This document shows positions 17,296 to 25,386 of a stretch of DNA of 63,517 bases, piece by piece (positions within the stretch are counted from its first letter, which is position 1; each line of letters opens with the position of its first letter). Below the pieces are notes generated by a model. It saw only the letters and a list, made by a program, of their open reading frames with translations, ran no database searches and was not told where the DNA came from. The stretch comes from Streptomyces sp. V3I7. GTDB lineage: Bacteria > Actinomycetota > Actinomycetes > Streptomycetales > Streptomycetaceae. A program made the position numbers and the translations under genes. The stretch covers positions 1-63,517 of the forward strand of contig NZ_JAUSZK010000002.1 of assembly GCF_030817495.1 (NCBI RefSeq). The letters run 5' to 3'.

Positions 17296-17811
17296 TCACA
17301 GCGCGATCGGCCGGTACTTCAGAGCCTCGTCGACGATCTGCTCCGCAGACGCATCCTTGAGGTCGTCCGAAGGGTGGAAGACCAGGTCGCTCACCCGGGG
17401 ATGCGACACGTTCGCCTCCAGGAGCCGCAGATAGTAGTCGCTCTCCGGGTCGGCCATCAGGAGCCTGCGAACGATCTCGACGAGCTCGTCCCGGGTGATG
17501 TCCGCGACCACGGGGCGAGCCGGCCGGGCCGCCTCCCTCGCGAACTCCTCCAGACTCCTGCCGCCGTCGTACTCCGCGAAGGCGAGAGCGTCGTAGTCGT
17601 GACCGGTCGTCGCGTTGAAGGCCGTGATCGCCTCGCCCGCCGCCTCCGGGCGGGCATCCAGCAGGTCAGCGATCCGCTCCACCTCGGCGCACAACTCATC
17701 CAGCCGCTGCCGACTCACAGGCGGGGGCGTCAACTCCGGTCTCAGGTTCACAGCCGAATTATGGCCATCGGTGCCGACACGCCAGAGCCGAGCCCTCTGC
17801 GGTGCTGCCAC
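17296..17811 (-). CDS. Passenger protein carried inside the IS21 element
   Basis: A protein of about 171 aa, acidic and soluble, with no signal or membrane segment. It contains RQRLDELCAEVERIADLLDARP (helical), ATTGHDYDALAFAEY and a C-terminal ITRDELVEIVRRLL/ADPESDYYLRLLEANV stretch that recalls small immunity-type proteins; this resemblance is weak. It is convergent with istB (14-base gap) and lies within the inverted ends. The start is uncertain: GTG at 17811 is the longest, and no strong ribosome site is visible. Confidence 0.6.
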   Translation of the reverse strand: MAAPQRARLWRVGTDGHNSAVNLRPELTPPPVSRQRLDELCAEVERIADLLDARPEAAGEAITAFNATTGHDYDALAFAEYDGGRSLEEFAREAARPARPVVADITRDELVEIVRRLLMADPESDYYLRLLEANVSHPRVSDLVFHPSDDLKDASAEQIVDEALKYRPIAL

Positions 17812-17897
17812 TTCTCATCAACATTTCTGGACATCTCGATCAAGAAGCGATGCCAGGCCCCATCAACATTCGCTCTCCGTTCTCACCTACGAAGCCA

Positions 17898-18474
17898 TAC
17901 TCACCCCGGCCGCGACCCGCATACAGCGCTTGGCGCTGCGCTGGCTGACCCGGCGACCTGCCCAGCGCATCGCTCTGGACACCTTCCTCGGATCCCTGCG
18001 ATGCGCCACTGCTGCCGTCGCGCTCGTCAGCCTGGTCGCCGGACTGTTCGCTATGGGCCGCGGTGTCGCCGTCGGCGTCGCGTTGCCGGCGATGCTGCTT
18101 CCCCCTCTACTCGCTGAGCACCTGCCCGACCGGCTGGACGCCCGGGCTCGCGAGCCGTCCGCAGCGTCGAAGTTGATGCTTCCTGCCGCTACCTGCAACG
18201 CCTCGCCGCCCTGCACACCTCGCTCGTCCGGGCCGCCGCCGGCAGCGACCGCTACGAACTGCGCCGTTCGGCCGAGGTCGGCCACACGCTGCTGTGGGAC
18301 GCGTCGGACCTGCTCCAGACCCAAGACACCCGCTCGGTCTCCGCCGGTCTCATCGCCCGTGAACGGCTGATGCTCCAACTCGCCGACCAGGTCGCACGGA
18401 TCATCGAGTGCACCGCCGCCGGGGGCGCGGGGCGCCCCTCGGATGGCGGCGTGCTCAGGAGGTGGCTTCGGTGA
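17898..18474 (+). pseudogene. Membrane protein gene interrupted by IS21 and frameshifted
   Basis: After removing IS21, the reading frame of 14659-14711 (GTG start, ...PHQIGVLT) continues exactly into 17905 (PAATRIQRLALRWLT), so the IS split this gene near its start. One or two membrane segments follow (about 18000-18115, VALVSLVAGLFAMG). Near 18150 the frame shifts by one base; the continuation reads VDASCRYLQRLAALH to RERLMLQLADQVARI and stops at 18472-18474. Function unknown; the layout recalls small transfer-associated membrane proteins of Streptomyces plasmids. Confidence 0.6.
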
Positions 18475-18620
18475 GCCGGGGCCGTGCCGCTTTCACCGCC
18501 CGGGACCATACGTCGGAACTGCCGCCGTGCTCGTGGGCGAGGGAAGCGGCGAGCCCGCGGACATCGCCCCGCTCGCGCAAGGAGGCCAGGACGATGTCCG
18601 CGCGCTGGTCGGCAGCCTGG
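18455..18620 (-). pseudogene. Possible gene remnant on the minus strand
   Basis: This frame reads ADQRADIVLASLRERGDVRG, then LAASLAHEHGGSSDVWSRAV and ends EATS-stop at 18455. Codon positions look coding, but no start is present in a reasonable place and the upstream part is not protein-like. It overlaps the end of the interrupted gene on the other strand by 20 bases. It may be the C-terminal remnant of a plasmid protein. Confidence 0.35.
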
Positions 18621-18773
18621 CTCTGTCCACGAGGTTGGGTTCTGGCACAACTTCTGTCTCGGCGCGGGCGCTCAACTCGGCTGCGAAGGCATCCTCGAGG
18701 GCAGAGGAGCGGCCGGTGCTCGCGCCGGGCCGGGCTAGGAGTGCGCCTGTCAGGGACAGAACTGGGGACGCGC

Positions 18774-18807
18774 GCTGGGCTCGGTGGTGGCCACCACCGA
18801 GCCCAGC
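18774..18807. terminator. 34-bp perfect palindrome, terminator-like
   Basis: GCTGGGCTCGGTGGTGG is followed directly by its exact complement, giving a 17-bp stem. It lies 16 bases beyond the stop of the secreted-protein gene (18824), so it probably ends transcription from both directions. Confidence 0.75.
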
Positions 18808-18823
18808 GTGACCGGGGCGGTGA

Positions 18824-19411
18824 TTACATCGAGTGGGACACCTCCCAGTGAGCAGCCGGAAGGACCTCCTTGTAGTAGTCGTTCGGGGTCCAGCGTGTGG
18901 CGCTCTTCAGGCGGGTGTCTTTGCGGAGGATCTCGCTGTAGCCCTTGAAGACGGCCATGGACATGTGGAGGCAGTTGTTGGTGCTGGCGCTGTAGCCCCT
19001 GTTCTTCACCGTGGTGTACCAGGATTGGGCTCGCTTGACGTCGCCGTCCCGGGTGTAAACACACCGGTAGCGGGTGTAGTAGCGCGCGTTGTAGTGGTCC
19101 TTGTCGCGTACCGAGATGAAGTGGCTGCGGGCCTTCTCTCACGTGCCGCCCTTGATCCAGCCGGCCTTCGGCGCGTCGTTGGTGCTGCCGAAGGAGCCGT
19201 AGATCCAGTGGTTGGCCTCCCCGCGGACCTTGATGGCGAAGGCGGCATGCCCCAGTCCGTAGGCTCCGCCGGGCGCCTCGAACATGCATACCCGTCCCAG
19301 AGGAGCGGCCTGTGCCTCCAGCGGGGCGGTAACTGCGCCGGTGGCGAGAAGAGCGAGTGCGCCGATCACCGGGGCGGTCACCCGGGCCATCCGCTGTCCG
19401 TACTTCTTCAC
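18824..19411 (-). pseudogene. Secreted protein gene with an in-frame TGA stop
   Basis: The start MKKYGQRMARVTAPVIGALA gives a clear signal peptide ending ...APLEAQA-A. The frame continues as CMFEAPGGAYGLGHAAFAIK and HWIYGSFGSTNDAP, then meets TGA at 19139-19141, directly after GGT. Beyond it the same frame continues as a good protein (EKARSHFISVRDKD, CVYTRDGDVKRAQSWYTT, NNCLHMS) to 18824. TGG to TGA is the simplest change. Intact it would be 195 aa, a small exported protein with three or more Cys. As written only 90 aa would be made. Confidence 0.7.
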
Positions 19412-19500
19412 GATGGTGTCCCTTTCGTCGTGAACTGAGCTTGTCCCCGTGACGCCCAGTCAGGCGGCCGAGCGGCTCGGTGACCGCACTTTTGCCCACG

Positions 19501-19550
19501 CTTGATGACCCGCCACACTTCTGACGTCCGGTCATTGACCGGTCATCAAG
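19501..19550. promoter_or_regulatory. Operator-like inverted repeats before the HTH-membrane gene
   Basis: CTTGATGACC at 19501-19510 is the exact reverse complement of GGTCATCAAG at 19541-19550, and between them lies GGTCATTGACC (19530-19540), itself nearly symmetric. This sits between divergent genes and could be bound by the HTH protein encoded immediately downstream. Confidence 0.55.
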
Positions 19551-20602
19551 AGCCAGAGCCAGGAGGGATTGATTGGTCAGATCAGGGCCGACAGGAGGGG
19601 AAGATCAACCCCGCGGACGGCCCCTTGGCGGCGTTCGCCATCGAACTGCGGAGGCTGCGCGAGGAGTGCGGGCGCCCGACCTACCGTCAGTTGGCAACCC
19701 TGTCGGCGAAGGTCGGCAGCCCTTACTCGGACACCACCTTTTCGACTGCGGCGAGAGGACACACTGCCCCTTCTCGCGCTGTGGTCATGGCCTACGTACG
19801 GGCCTGCCTGGCTTACACGAAGGCAGATGAGGAGAAGATCGCCAGCGCAGTCGATGAATGGGACACGCGCTGGAAACCCCTGGAGGTCGAGCTCGCCCCC
19901 GCGCGGCCCTCGCAGCCGGCTGCGGACAGCGCCGCGGCACCCGAGCCGGACCGCCCCTCCCCTTCGACCAGCGAAGGCTCCGAGTCCGAGCAGACGGACG
20001 AGCAAACCGAGCGTCCGGTAGTGGTCACAGCCCGCTGGTTCGCTGATCGCCGCAAACCGGTGCTGATGTTCCTCGCCGGGATAGCGGCCATGGCAGGACT
20101 CGGGCTCGGCGCGCGCTATATCGCTCCGCCCGGATCGGCTGCGGCCGACTCGGTACCCCCAGTCGCTGCGCCCCCTGGCGCGTCGCTCTCTGCCGCCGGC
20201 CTAGGCGGGAACAGTCGGTGTGGTCGTCTTCGGTACGTCAACGGGCTGACGTGGAGTCCGTGTACGCGCGTCGAGGGCACCAAGCTCGTCTTCGCCGTGC
20301 AGATCTCCAACCGCGGGAAGACGCCAGTGGCCGTCAAGGCCAAGCTCTCCTATGTCCGGGCCGGTGTGGCGTACGGCTGCCCGGGCTCCTGGGGAGCCGG
20401 AGTGGACATTAAGGTCCCGCCTGGCGAGACGGTGATCAGTCCCCTTGCGGCATGCACCGTGACCAAGCTGCCGGCCACGGCCTTCCAGGCCAAAGCCTGG
20501 GTGATCACCCCCACCGACCGCTCCTGGGGATATCGCGAGATGTCCCAGACCGTGCACATCCAACCGGATGGCGTGAAGGCCATCTGGGCAGACGAGGCAT
20601 GA
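19502..20602 (+). CDS. HTH-domain transmembrane protein with extracytoplasmic domain
   Basis: At most 366 aa. An N-terminal HTH of the Streptomyces XRE-like type (about residues 40-105, LRRLREECGRPTYRQLATLS ...) is followed by an acidic linker, one membrane segment (about residues 185-205) and an exported domain with Cys residues (NSRCGRLRYVNGLTWSPC). Such proteins are likely sensors or membrane-tethered regulators. The true start may be later than 19502 because the inverted-repeat operator overlaps the first 16 codons; no start with a strong ribosome site stands out, although AGGAGGG lies at about 19561. Confidence 0.65.
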   Translation: MMTRHTSDVRSLTGHQEPEPGGIDWSDQGRQEGKINPADGPLAAFAIELRRLREECGRPTYRQLATLSAKVGSPYSDTTFSTAARGHTAPSRAVVMAYVRACLAYTKADEEKIASAVDEWDTRWKPLEVELAPARPSQPAADSAAAPEPDRPSPSTSEGSESEQTDEQTERPVVVTARWFADRRKPVLMFLAGIAAMAGLGLGARYIAPPGSAAADSVPPVAAPPGASLSAAGLGGNSRCGRLRYVNGLTWSPCTRVEGTKLVFAVQISNRGKTPVAVKAKLSYVRAGVAYGCPGSWGAGVDIKVPPGETVISPLAACTVTKLPATAFQAKAWVITPTDRSWGYREMSQTVHIQPDGVKAIWADEA

Positions 20603-20701
20603 CGAGTGCCTGGTTCTGGACCTTTGGACGGGCGAGCTCGGTGGCCTGGTAGCAGGTGGGCGATAGGCTGCACCGCTTGCTCAGGTGCCCCACTCGCCCG
20701 G

Positions 20702-20728
20702 GGAACGGTCAGTCACAGTGACCGTTCC
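20702..20728. terminator. Bidirectional terminator-like hairpin
   Basis: GGAACGGTCA (20702-20711) pairs with TGACCGTTCC (20719-20728) across a 7-base loop. It lies between two convergent genes. Confidence 0.7.
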
Positions 20729-20803
20729 GCCGACGTGTCCTGTGCTCTTCCCAATCCGGCGACACCAGAAGCGAGGGATGACCAGAGTCGCCTTCGGCAT
20801 GCA

Positions 20804-21709
20804 TCAAAGCGCGGTCCAGGGGCGAGGCTTGCCGCCGGTCAAAGGCGCCCACACGGCCTGTGCCGGGCCGTCATGTTCGATGTCCTCCAGTACTGCAGCT
20901 CCGAGGGGGACTTCGTTGGCGAAGGCCGTAACGAGGTGGTGTTGAGCGACCATCGCCTGCAGATCGCTGATCCGATGTTCCAGCCTGGCGCGGGTGGCAC
21001 CGGTGAGAACGAAGAGCACGCGGGGAAAGATCGGATACCAGCGCAGCCACGTAGGCCCGGCGACGGCTTGCCTTCGCCGGCCTACAGGCTGCGCCTCGTG
21101 CTGGAAGAAGCGGGCGTATTCGATCAGCTTCACGGCCAGGCGTTCGCTGCTCATGGTGCTGCGATCGACTTCGACGAACGCACGCAGCTTGCGGCGGGTT
21201 GCACCCTCCACGACCGTGTAGTGCATGACGGCGTCGGCCACCAGGCGCTCGCCGTCGCCGATGAAGTGGGACACCTCCGGAGTCCAGTCCCACGGGCCGT
21301 GCTCGTGACCGAGGCGACGGGCGTCCGCGGCGAAGGCCAGATGGGTACGTACGGCGGTGAGCGTGTGTGGCGTCTTCATCGAGGCCGCCGTCGTCGAGGT
21401 GATGGGGTAGGGCGGCCGACCCCGTAGGACCGGAAGGTCCCGTGTCAGGCGCGCTCCCTCCTTCGTGAGGTACCAGACGTTCGTCCGTGACCGGCGTGCA
21501 TCGGGCAGCACGGCGAAGTCGGCGAAGCCGTCGGCACGCAGCTTGTTCAGCAAGCGGGACAGCAGTTGCCGTGTCCCCTCCGGGCGCAGCATCTGGCGCA
21601 GCTGGCTGGTGGTGGCGATGCGGTGCTGGGCGAGTGCGGCAAGCACTTGGTGGCGCAGGGGTTCGGCCGGGCTGGGGGCCAGATCAGCGGCCGCAGCGGG
21701 GATGGTCAT
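20804..21709 (-). CDS. Replication-relaxation family protein
   Basis: A complete protein of 301 aa. The N-terminal winged-helix part (PLRHQVLAALAQHRIATTSQ) precedes VWYLTKEGARLTRD, and the C-terminal half carries RKLRAFVEVDRSTMSSERLA, typical of the family, which has a nuclease-like fold. It is the paralogue of the gene entering the window at position 1. I chose the ATG at 21709; the longer reading includes low-quality sequence. The upstream control DNA also resembles that of the transfer operon. Confidence 0.8.
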   Translation of the reverse strand: MTIPAAAADLAPSPAEPLRHQVLAALAQHRIATTSQLRQMLRPEGTRQLLSRLLNKLRADGFADFAVLPDARRSRTNVWYLTKEGARLTRDLPVLRGRPPYPITSTTAASMKTPHTLTAVRTHLAFAADARRLGHEHGPWDWTPEVSHFIGDGERLVADAVMHYTVVEGATRRKLRAFVEVDRSTMSSERLAVKLIEYARFFQHEAQPVGRRRQAVAGPTWLRWYPIFPRVLFVLTGATRARLEHRISDLQAMVAQHHLVTAFANEVPLGAAVLEDIEHDGPAQAVWAPLTGGKPRPWTAL

Positions 21710-21792
21710 GCGAATTCCATACGGACGCAGGCCTGCGGCCTGGATGCTGAGAACCTTCTGCGTACGAGAACACTGGGCTGTCGACGCGCCGT

Positions 21793-21930
21793 TCACGCGA
21801 TGCCCAGGCGCGGCAGTCCGAGGGCGTTGCCTAGGTGGGCATCGATCGGGCTGCTCGTGCCGCCCGCCTCGCACGACGCACGGTCGACGTTGGGGACGCT
21901 GCAAGCGCCGCACGTCCAGGTGCTGCTCAT
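21793..21930 (-). CDS. Small Cys-containing protein upstream of the replication-relaxation gene
   Basis: A protein of 45 aa, MSSTWTCGACSVPNVDRASC..., with CGAC and a third Cys at residue 20, suggesting metal binding. GGAAGGA lies 5-6 bases before the ATG, a strong ribosome site. It lies just downstream of the CCGACCAC box region and upstream of the 301-aa gene on the same strand, so it may be the first gene of that unit. Too short for a firm call. Confidence 0.4.
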   Translation of the reverse strand: MSSTWTCGACSVPNVDRASCEAGGTSSPIDAHLGNALGLPRLGIA

Positions 21931-21990
21931 GGGGGTCCTTCCGCGGTCTCTGTCAGAACCTTCGGTTGCTGCTGAGGAAACCCGGGAGCC

Positions 21991-22075
21991 CCGACCAGAC
22001 CACCGACCACGAGGTCTCGACCAAGGTCACGAATGTGAAACAGCCTCGTCGTCTGACCCGTGGTCGGCGTCCATC
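21991..22075. repeat. Second CCGACCAC box region, homologous to 12371-12440
   Basis: CCGACCACG is at 22003-22011 and the inverted CGTGGTCGG at 22059-22067; further partial boxes are at 21991 and 22070. From GAGCCCCGACC to AAGGTCACGA the sequence matches 12391-12435 in order, with point changes. It precedes a leftward gene in the same way as the copy before the transfer operon. Confidence 0.7.
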
Positions 22076-22277
22076 GCCTCGACCACAGTGCCTGCGCTGC
22101 GCCTTAGTGCCTGTGCCTGAACCTTGCATGACAAGGTGACTGGCGCTTCCGTCCAGGTTGCGGTCTTGAACCCGCCGAGTCGGTCCAGGCGGAAATCAGA
22201 TGATGACGGGCTGGTGAAGGAACCTCAGGAGGAGTGGCAGACGTCCCCTAAGTGATCAAGATTAAGGAGTCTGCACA

Positions 22278-23108
22278 ATGCGGATCTACATCAGCGTGGA
22301 CATGGAAGGCGTCACTGGGCTCGTCGACGCCGACGATGTCCAGCCCGGCGGCCGGGACTACGAGCGTGGACGGTCGATGATGGCGGAGGACGTTAACGCA
22401 GCCGTCCGGGGCGCCGTCGCTGCCGGCGCCACTGACATCACCGTCAACGACGCTCATGGTCCGATGCGCAACATCCTTCCGGAGGCCCTGCACCCGGCAG
22501 CCCGCCTCATCCGCGGCAAGCCCAAGCACATGGGCATGCTCGAAGGCCTCTTGCCCGAGCATGAGGCCATGGTCTGCGTCGGGTATCACTCCCGGGCCGG
22601 CGCGCTCGGAGTGCTGAGCCATAGCTTTATGGGTCACGAGATCGAAGACATGTGGCTGGACGACCGGCCGGTGGGCGAGATCGGCTTGGCCCACGCCACC
22701 GCGGCGGCCATCGGTGTTCCAGTAGCGGTCCTTACCGGTGACGATTGTGCCTGCGGGGAGATGACGGAATGGGATGCCTCTGTTACTACCGTGGCCGTGA
22801 AGCGTGCGCGGGATCGATTCGCGGCAGATCTGCGCCCAGCTGAGGAGGCACACGCGGCCATTGAGGAGGCGGTCGCCACCAGCCTTTCCACGCAGAGGAC
22901 GACTTCAGCGGTACCTTCCGATCCGTCCACCCTCACGGTCCGCTGGCAGTCGGCGTCAGTCGCCTCAACCCTCCTGGGAATTCCCGGGGTCACTTCAGAG
23001 GACACGCGGACCGTCAAGGCGCAGGGACATCTGCCTAGCCTCTATCGGTTGTTCGGGGTGTGGATGCGAGTAGCGGCTTCCCTGACCAATCAGCCACCGT
23101 ACTGCTGA
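22278..23108 (+). CDS. M55 family metallopeptidase (DppA-like D-aminopeptidase)
   Basis: A protein of 276 aa. It starts MRIYISVDMEGVTGL (metal-binding Asp and Glu of the SxDMEG motif) and contains ITVNDAHG, CVGYHSRAG and HSFMGHEI, the metal-ligand blocks of the DppA family, which form decameric zinc peptidases acting on D-amino acid peptides. AAGGAG lies 9 bases before the ATG. The last residues (ASLTNQPPYC) look unlike the family, and the next gene fragment begins at once, so the 3' end may be a recombination joint. Confidence 0.85.
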   Translation: MRIYISVDMEGVTGLVDADDVQPGGRDYERGRSMMAEDVNAAVRGAVAAGATDITVNDAHGPMRNILPEALHPAARLIRGKPKHMGMLEGLLPEHEAMVCVGYHSRAGALGVLSHSFMGHEIEDMWLDDRPVGEIGLAHATAAAIGVPVAVLTGDDCACGEMTEWDASVTTVAVKRARDRFAADLRPAEEAHAAIEEAVATSLSTQRTTSAVPSDPSTLTVRWQSASVASTLLGIPGVTSEDTRTVKAQGHLPSLYRLFGVWMRVAASLTNQPPYC

Positions 23109-23327
23109 GCCGCCTCAAAACGACAGCTGAGCGCATGAGCAGCGTCCAGTGGCGGCTTGGGGACGCGGCCGTGGAGATCGAGCCGATGCGCTCGTACAGG
23201 GGCGCGAATCCGTCCGGGAAAGATGACCTGTTCACGGTCAGCGAGGCCCTCCGGATGTTCGCCGAAGATGTGGGACTGGCCTATACGACGGTCCGCAGTT
23301 ACCGGTGGGTGTCCTCGCGCTGGCCGC
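23105..23327 (+). pseudogene. Truncated RacO/DUF6192 gene fragment
   Basis: The frame around 23135 (MSSVQWRLGDAAVEIEPMRS to YRWVSSRWP) closely matches residues 26-95 of the complete protein at 39934-40845. Similarity stops at about 23322, exactly where the aminoglycoside-phosphotransferase-like gene ends on the other strand. It is the remnant of a duplicate cut by recombination. Confidence 0.8.
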
Positions 23328-24229
23328 TACATCAAACCGTCTCTCAGAACACGATCGAGCGCTGCCCTGCCTGCGGGTCCCCATGTCGGCTTGCCGCCAG
23401 GAAGGCCCCGGTCTCCGTTCTGGCCCATCAGCATGAGGAACAAGCTCTTCAGAGCGGCCAGCCCGCGGGCGCGCCGGATCGTCCCCTCGTCCGCCTGCGC
23501 GTACACGTTGAAGAACCGCGAGGCGCAGCCTGCGGGAAGGAGTACCCATGCGGCGGCGAGGTCCCACGCTGGATCGCCGGCGAACATGGCACCGAAGTCG
23601 ACGATGCCCGAGAGCGTCCCGTCCGAGACGACGACGTTCGCGGGATGAAGATCGCCGTGCACCCACAGCGGCGGGCCCTCCCACTCGGGCGCCGCGACGG
23701 CGTCGTCCCAGACGGCCCGGACATCGTCGGCGAGGTCGTCGGGGACGACAGCGTGGAAGAAGTGGTCGAAGCCGTCCGTGCACTTCTTGGGGTGAGCGCC
23801 GAAGTCCGAGCTGATCGGCGCCTCGGCGGGCGCCTCCACGTGGAGCGCCCTGAGGAAGCCCGCCAGTGTGTCGGCCGCGTGGGCGCCGCGGCTGATCGAG
23901 CCGTGGTCCAGCGGCTCGCCGGGAACCCACGTCATGATGGTCCAGTGCTTGGGGAAGCGCTCGGACGGTTCGCCGAACCGCACCGGGGTCGGCACCGGGA
24001 GCGGCAGGCGCGGGGCTAGCACGGGTAGCCACCGCCGCTCCTTGAGCTGGCGCTCCGGGGTGGGGTCCATGCGCTGCATGCGCACGGCCAACTCGTCCCC
24101 GAGGCGCCACATTTGGTTGCCCCAGCCGCCCGCCACCTCGCGGATGGCCAGCCCTGCAAGGTCTGGATGTTGCTCCTGCAGCAGGTCGCGGACCAGGTCT
24201 GCGGTGATCTGGATCTCGGAGTCGGTCAT
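23327..24229 (-). CDS. Aminoglycoside phosphotransferase (APH) family protein
   Basis: A protein of 300 aa with the kinase-like fold. GGWGNQMWRLGDELAVRM holds the nucleotide loop and Lys/Arg region, the Brenner motif is LWVHGDLHPANVVV with catalytic Asp, and GIVDFGAMFAGDPAWDLA carries the metal-binding DFG-like Asp. Members phosphorylate aminoglycosides, macrolides or other small molecules; the substrate here cannot be told. I chose the ATG at 24229 (MTDSEIQI). No ribosome site is strong. Confidence 0.82.
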   Translation of the reverse strand: MTDSEIQITADLVRDLLQEQHPDLAGLAIREVAGGWGNQMWRLGDELAVRMQRMDPTPERQLKERRWLPVLAPRLPLPVPTPVRFGEPSERFPKHWTIMTWVPGEPLDHGSISRGAHAADTLAGFLRALHVEAPAEAPISSDFGAHPKKCTDGFDHFFHAVVPDDLADDVRAVWDDAVAAPEWEGPPLWVHGDLHPANVVVSDGTLSGIVDFGAMFAGDPAWDLAAAWVLLPAGCASRFFNVYAQADEGTIRRARGLAALKSLFLMLMGQNGDRGLPGGKPTWGPAGRAALDRVLRDGLM

Positions 24230-24283
24230 GCGAAGCCACACTACTGGGGCAGGATGCTGGCTTCACTCGTGATCCGCGACTGG

Positions 24284-25024
24284 CTAGCTGCCTGAGCCGG
24301 TGGCCGACAGCGGTACCTCGACGACGAAGAACAGGAAGTTGGGACGGGTCGAGAGGCCCTGGAAGCTGTCCGGGAACAGCTCACGGGCGCCCGGGTCGGG
24401 TTGCGGCTCGCTGATGACGGAAAGTCGGAAGCCAGCGGTGGTGAAGGCGTCGGTCATCGCGTGCAATGGCCTGCGCCAGAACTCCATCGGGACGGACTGT
24501 CCGTTGAGTGTCCAGTCAAAGGTGTAGCTGGTGGTCGCGTGGTAGTCGGGCCGGGGATCCCGGTGCGCGTAGGCCGCGAAGGGATGGCTCACCGACGCGA
24601 TCAGGCGGCCGCCGGGCCGGAGTACCCGCCGGAACTCGGCCAGCGTCGGCCCCCAGTCCTCCAGGTAGTGCAGGACCAGTGACGCGACCACGTCGTCGAA
24701 CACACCGTCATCGAACGGCAGAGGATCGCATAGGTCGACCACGTGCAGGGCCACGTCGTCGCCGAGCCGCCGCCTCGCCAGTGCCAGCATCCCGGCGCTG
24801 GCGTCGATGCCGGTGACGGCGGCGCCGCGGTCGCGCAGCACGGCGGCCAGCGGGCCCGAGCCGCAGCCGGCGTCAAGGATCCGACGGCCGGTAACGTCCC
24901 CGGCGAGGGCCAGCATCGCCGGCCGCTCGTAGTACGCGTTCACGAGGCTGTTCTCGTTCTCCGCGGAGAACATCTCGGCGAAGCTGTCGTAGTCGTTCGC
25001 TGGGTTCCGATCCGCGGACTGCAT
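24284..25024 (-). CDS. Class I SAM-dependent methyltransferase
   Basis: A protein of 246 aa. Motif I is ILDAGCGSGPLA (about residues 50-61), motif II ends in GIDASAGML, and the post-motif block is FDDVVASLVLHYLEDW, as in UbiE/small-molecule methyltransferases. The substrate is unknown. It follows the APH-like gene on the same strand with a 54-base gap, so the two may be cotranscribed. Confidence 0.85.
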   Translation of the reverse strand: MQSADRNPANDYDSFAEMFSAENENSLVNAYYERPAMLALAGDVTGRRILDAGCGSGPLAAVLRDRGAAVTGIDASAGMLALARRRLGDDVALHVVDLCDPLPFDDGVFDDVVASLVLHYLEDWGPTLAEFRRVLRPGGRLIASVSHPFAAYAHRDPRPDYHATTSYTFDWTLNGQSVPMEFWRRPLHAMTDAFTTAGFRLSVISEPQPDPGARELFPDSFQGLSTRPNFLFFVVEVPLSATGSGS

Positions 25025-25273
25025 CGTCGCAGCCTAGTAGTCACATGATCCGCCGGACAGGTCCCCACACACCGTCCGCCGTCTGACCGCCCTCCATCCA
25101 ACTCACTGCGATTTCCTGCACCCCAGCTACTCACGCTCGCAGTCGTTGCCGGTCACCGCCCATCGCTGCCCACGCCCCTGTTGCTTTCTGGGACTCCTCG
25201 GCTGCGGACCTGGCCTGCGAGGACGATGCCTTCGTCAGATGGGTCAATAACAGGCAAAGGAAGCGAGATAACG

Positions 25274-25327
25274 GCCGAACTCGACCCGATGCTTCAGGGC
25301 TTCGACAGCAGCTTCGGCGAGCGGTAA
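25274..25327 (+). pseudogene. C-terminal scrap of a DUF6233 gene
   Basis: Eighteen codons, AELDPMLQGFDSSFGER-stop, match the end of the DUF6233-like gene at 33638-34112 (AELDPMLQGFDRTFGER-stop), including the bases after the stop (TAACCCGCA). Upstream the similarity is lost. This is a recombination remnant. Confidence 0.65.
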
Positions 25328-25386
25328 CCCGCAGCTTGCCGGATCGAGCGCTCAAGTCACGCTCCCACCGACTCAGTTATCTCGAC

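Larger units (their letters stand above)
14712..17897 (+). mobile_element. IS21-family insertion sequence with passenger gene
   Basis: The element is 3186 bp. It begins TGGCTTTGTACGTCAG and its other end, read on the minus strand, begins TGGCTTCGTAGGTGAG; both continue into GAGAGCG and TGTTG, giving imperfect inverted ends of about 40 bases, with inner repeats as usual in IS21. A 7-bp direct repeat TACTCAC flanks it (14705-14711 and 17898-17904), which fits IS21 target duplication. Inside are istA, istB and a gene on the opposite strand at 17296-17811. Confidence 0.85.
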
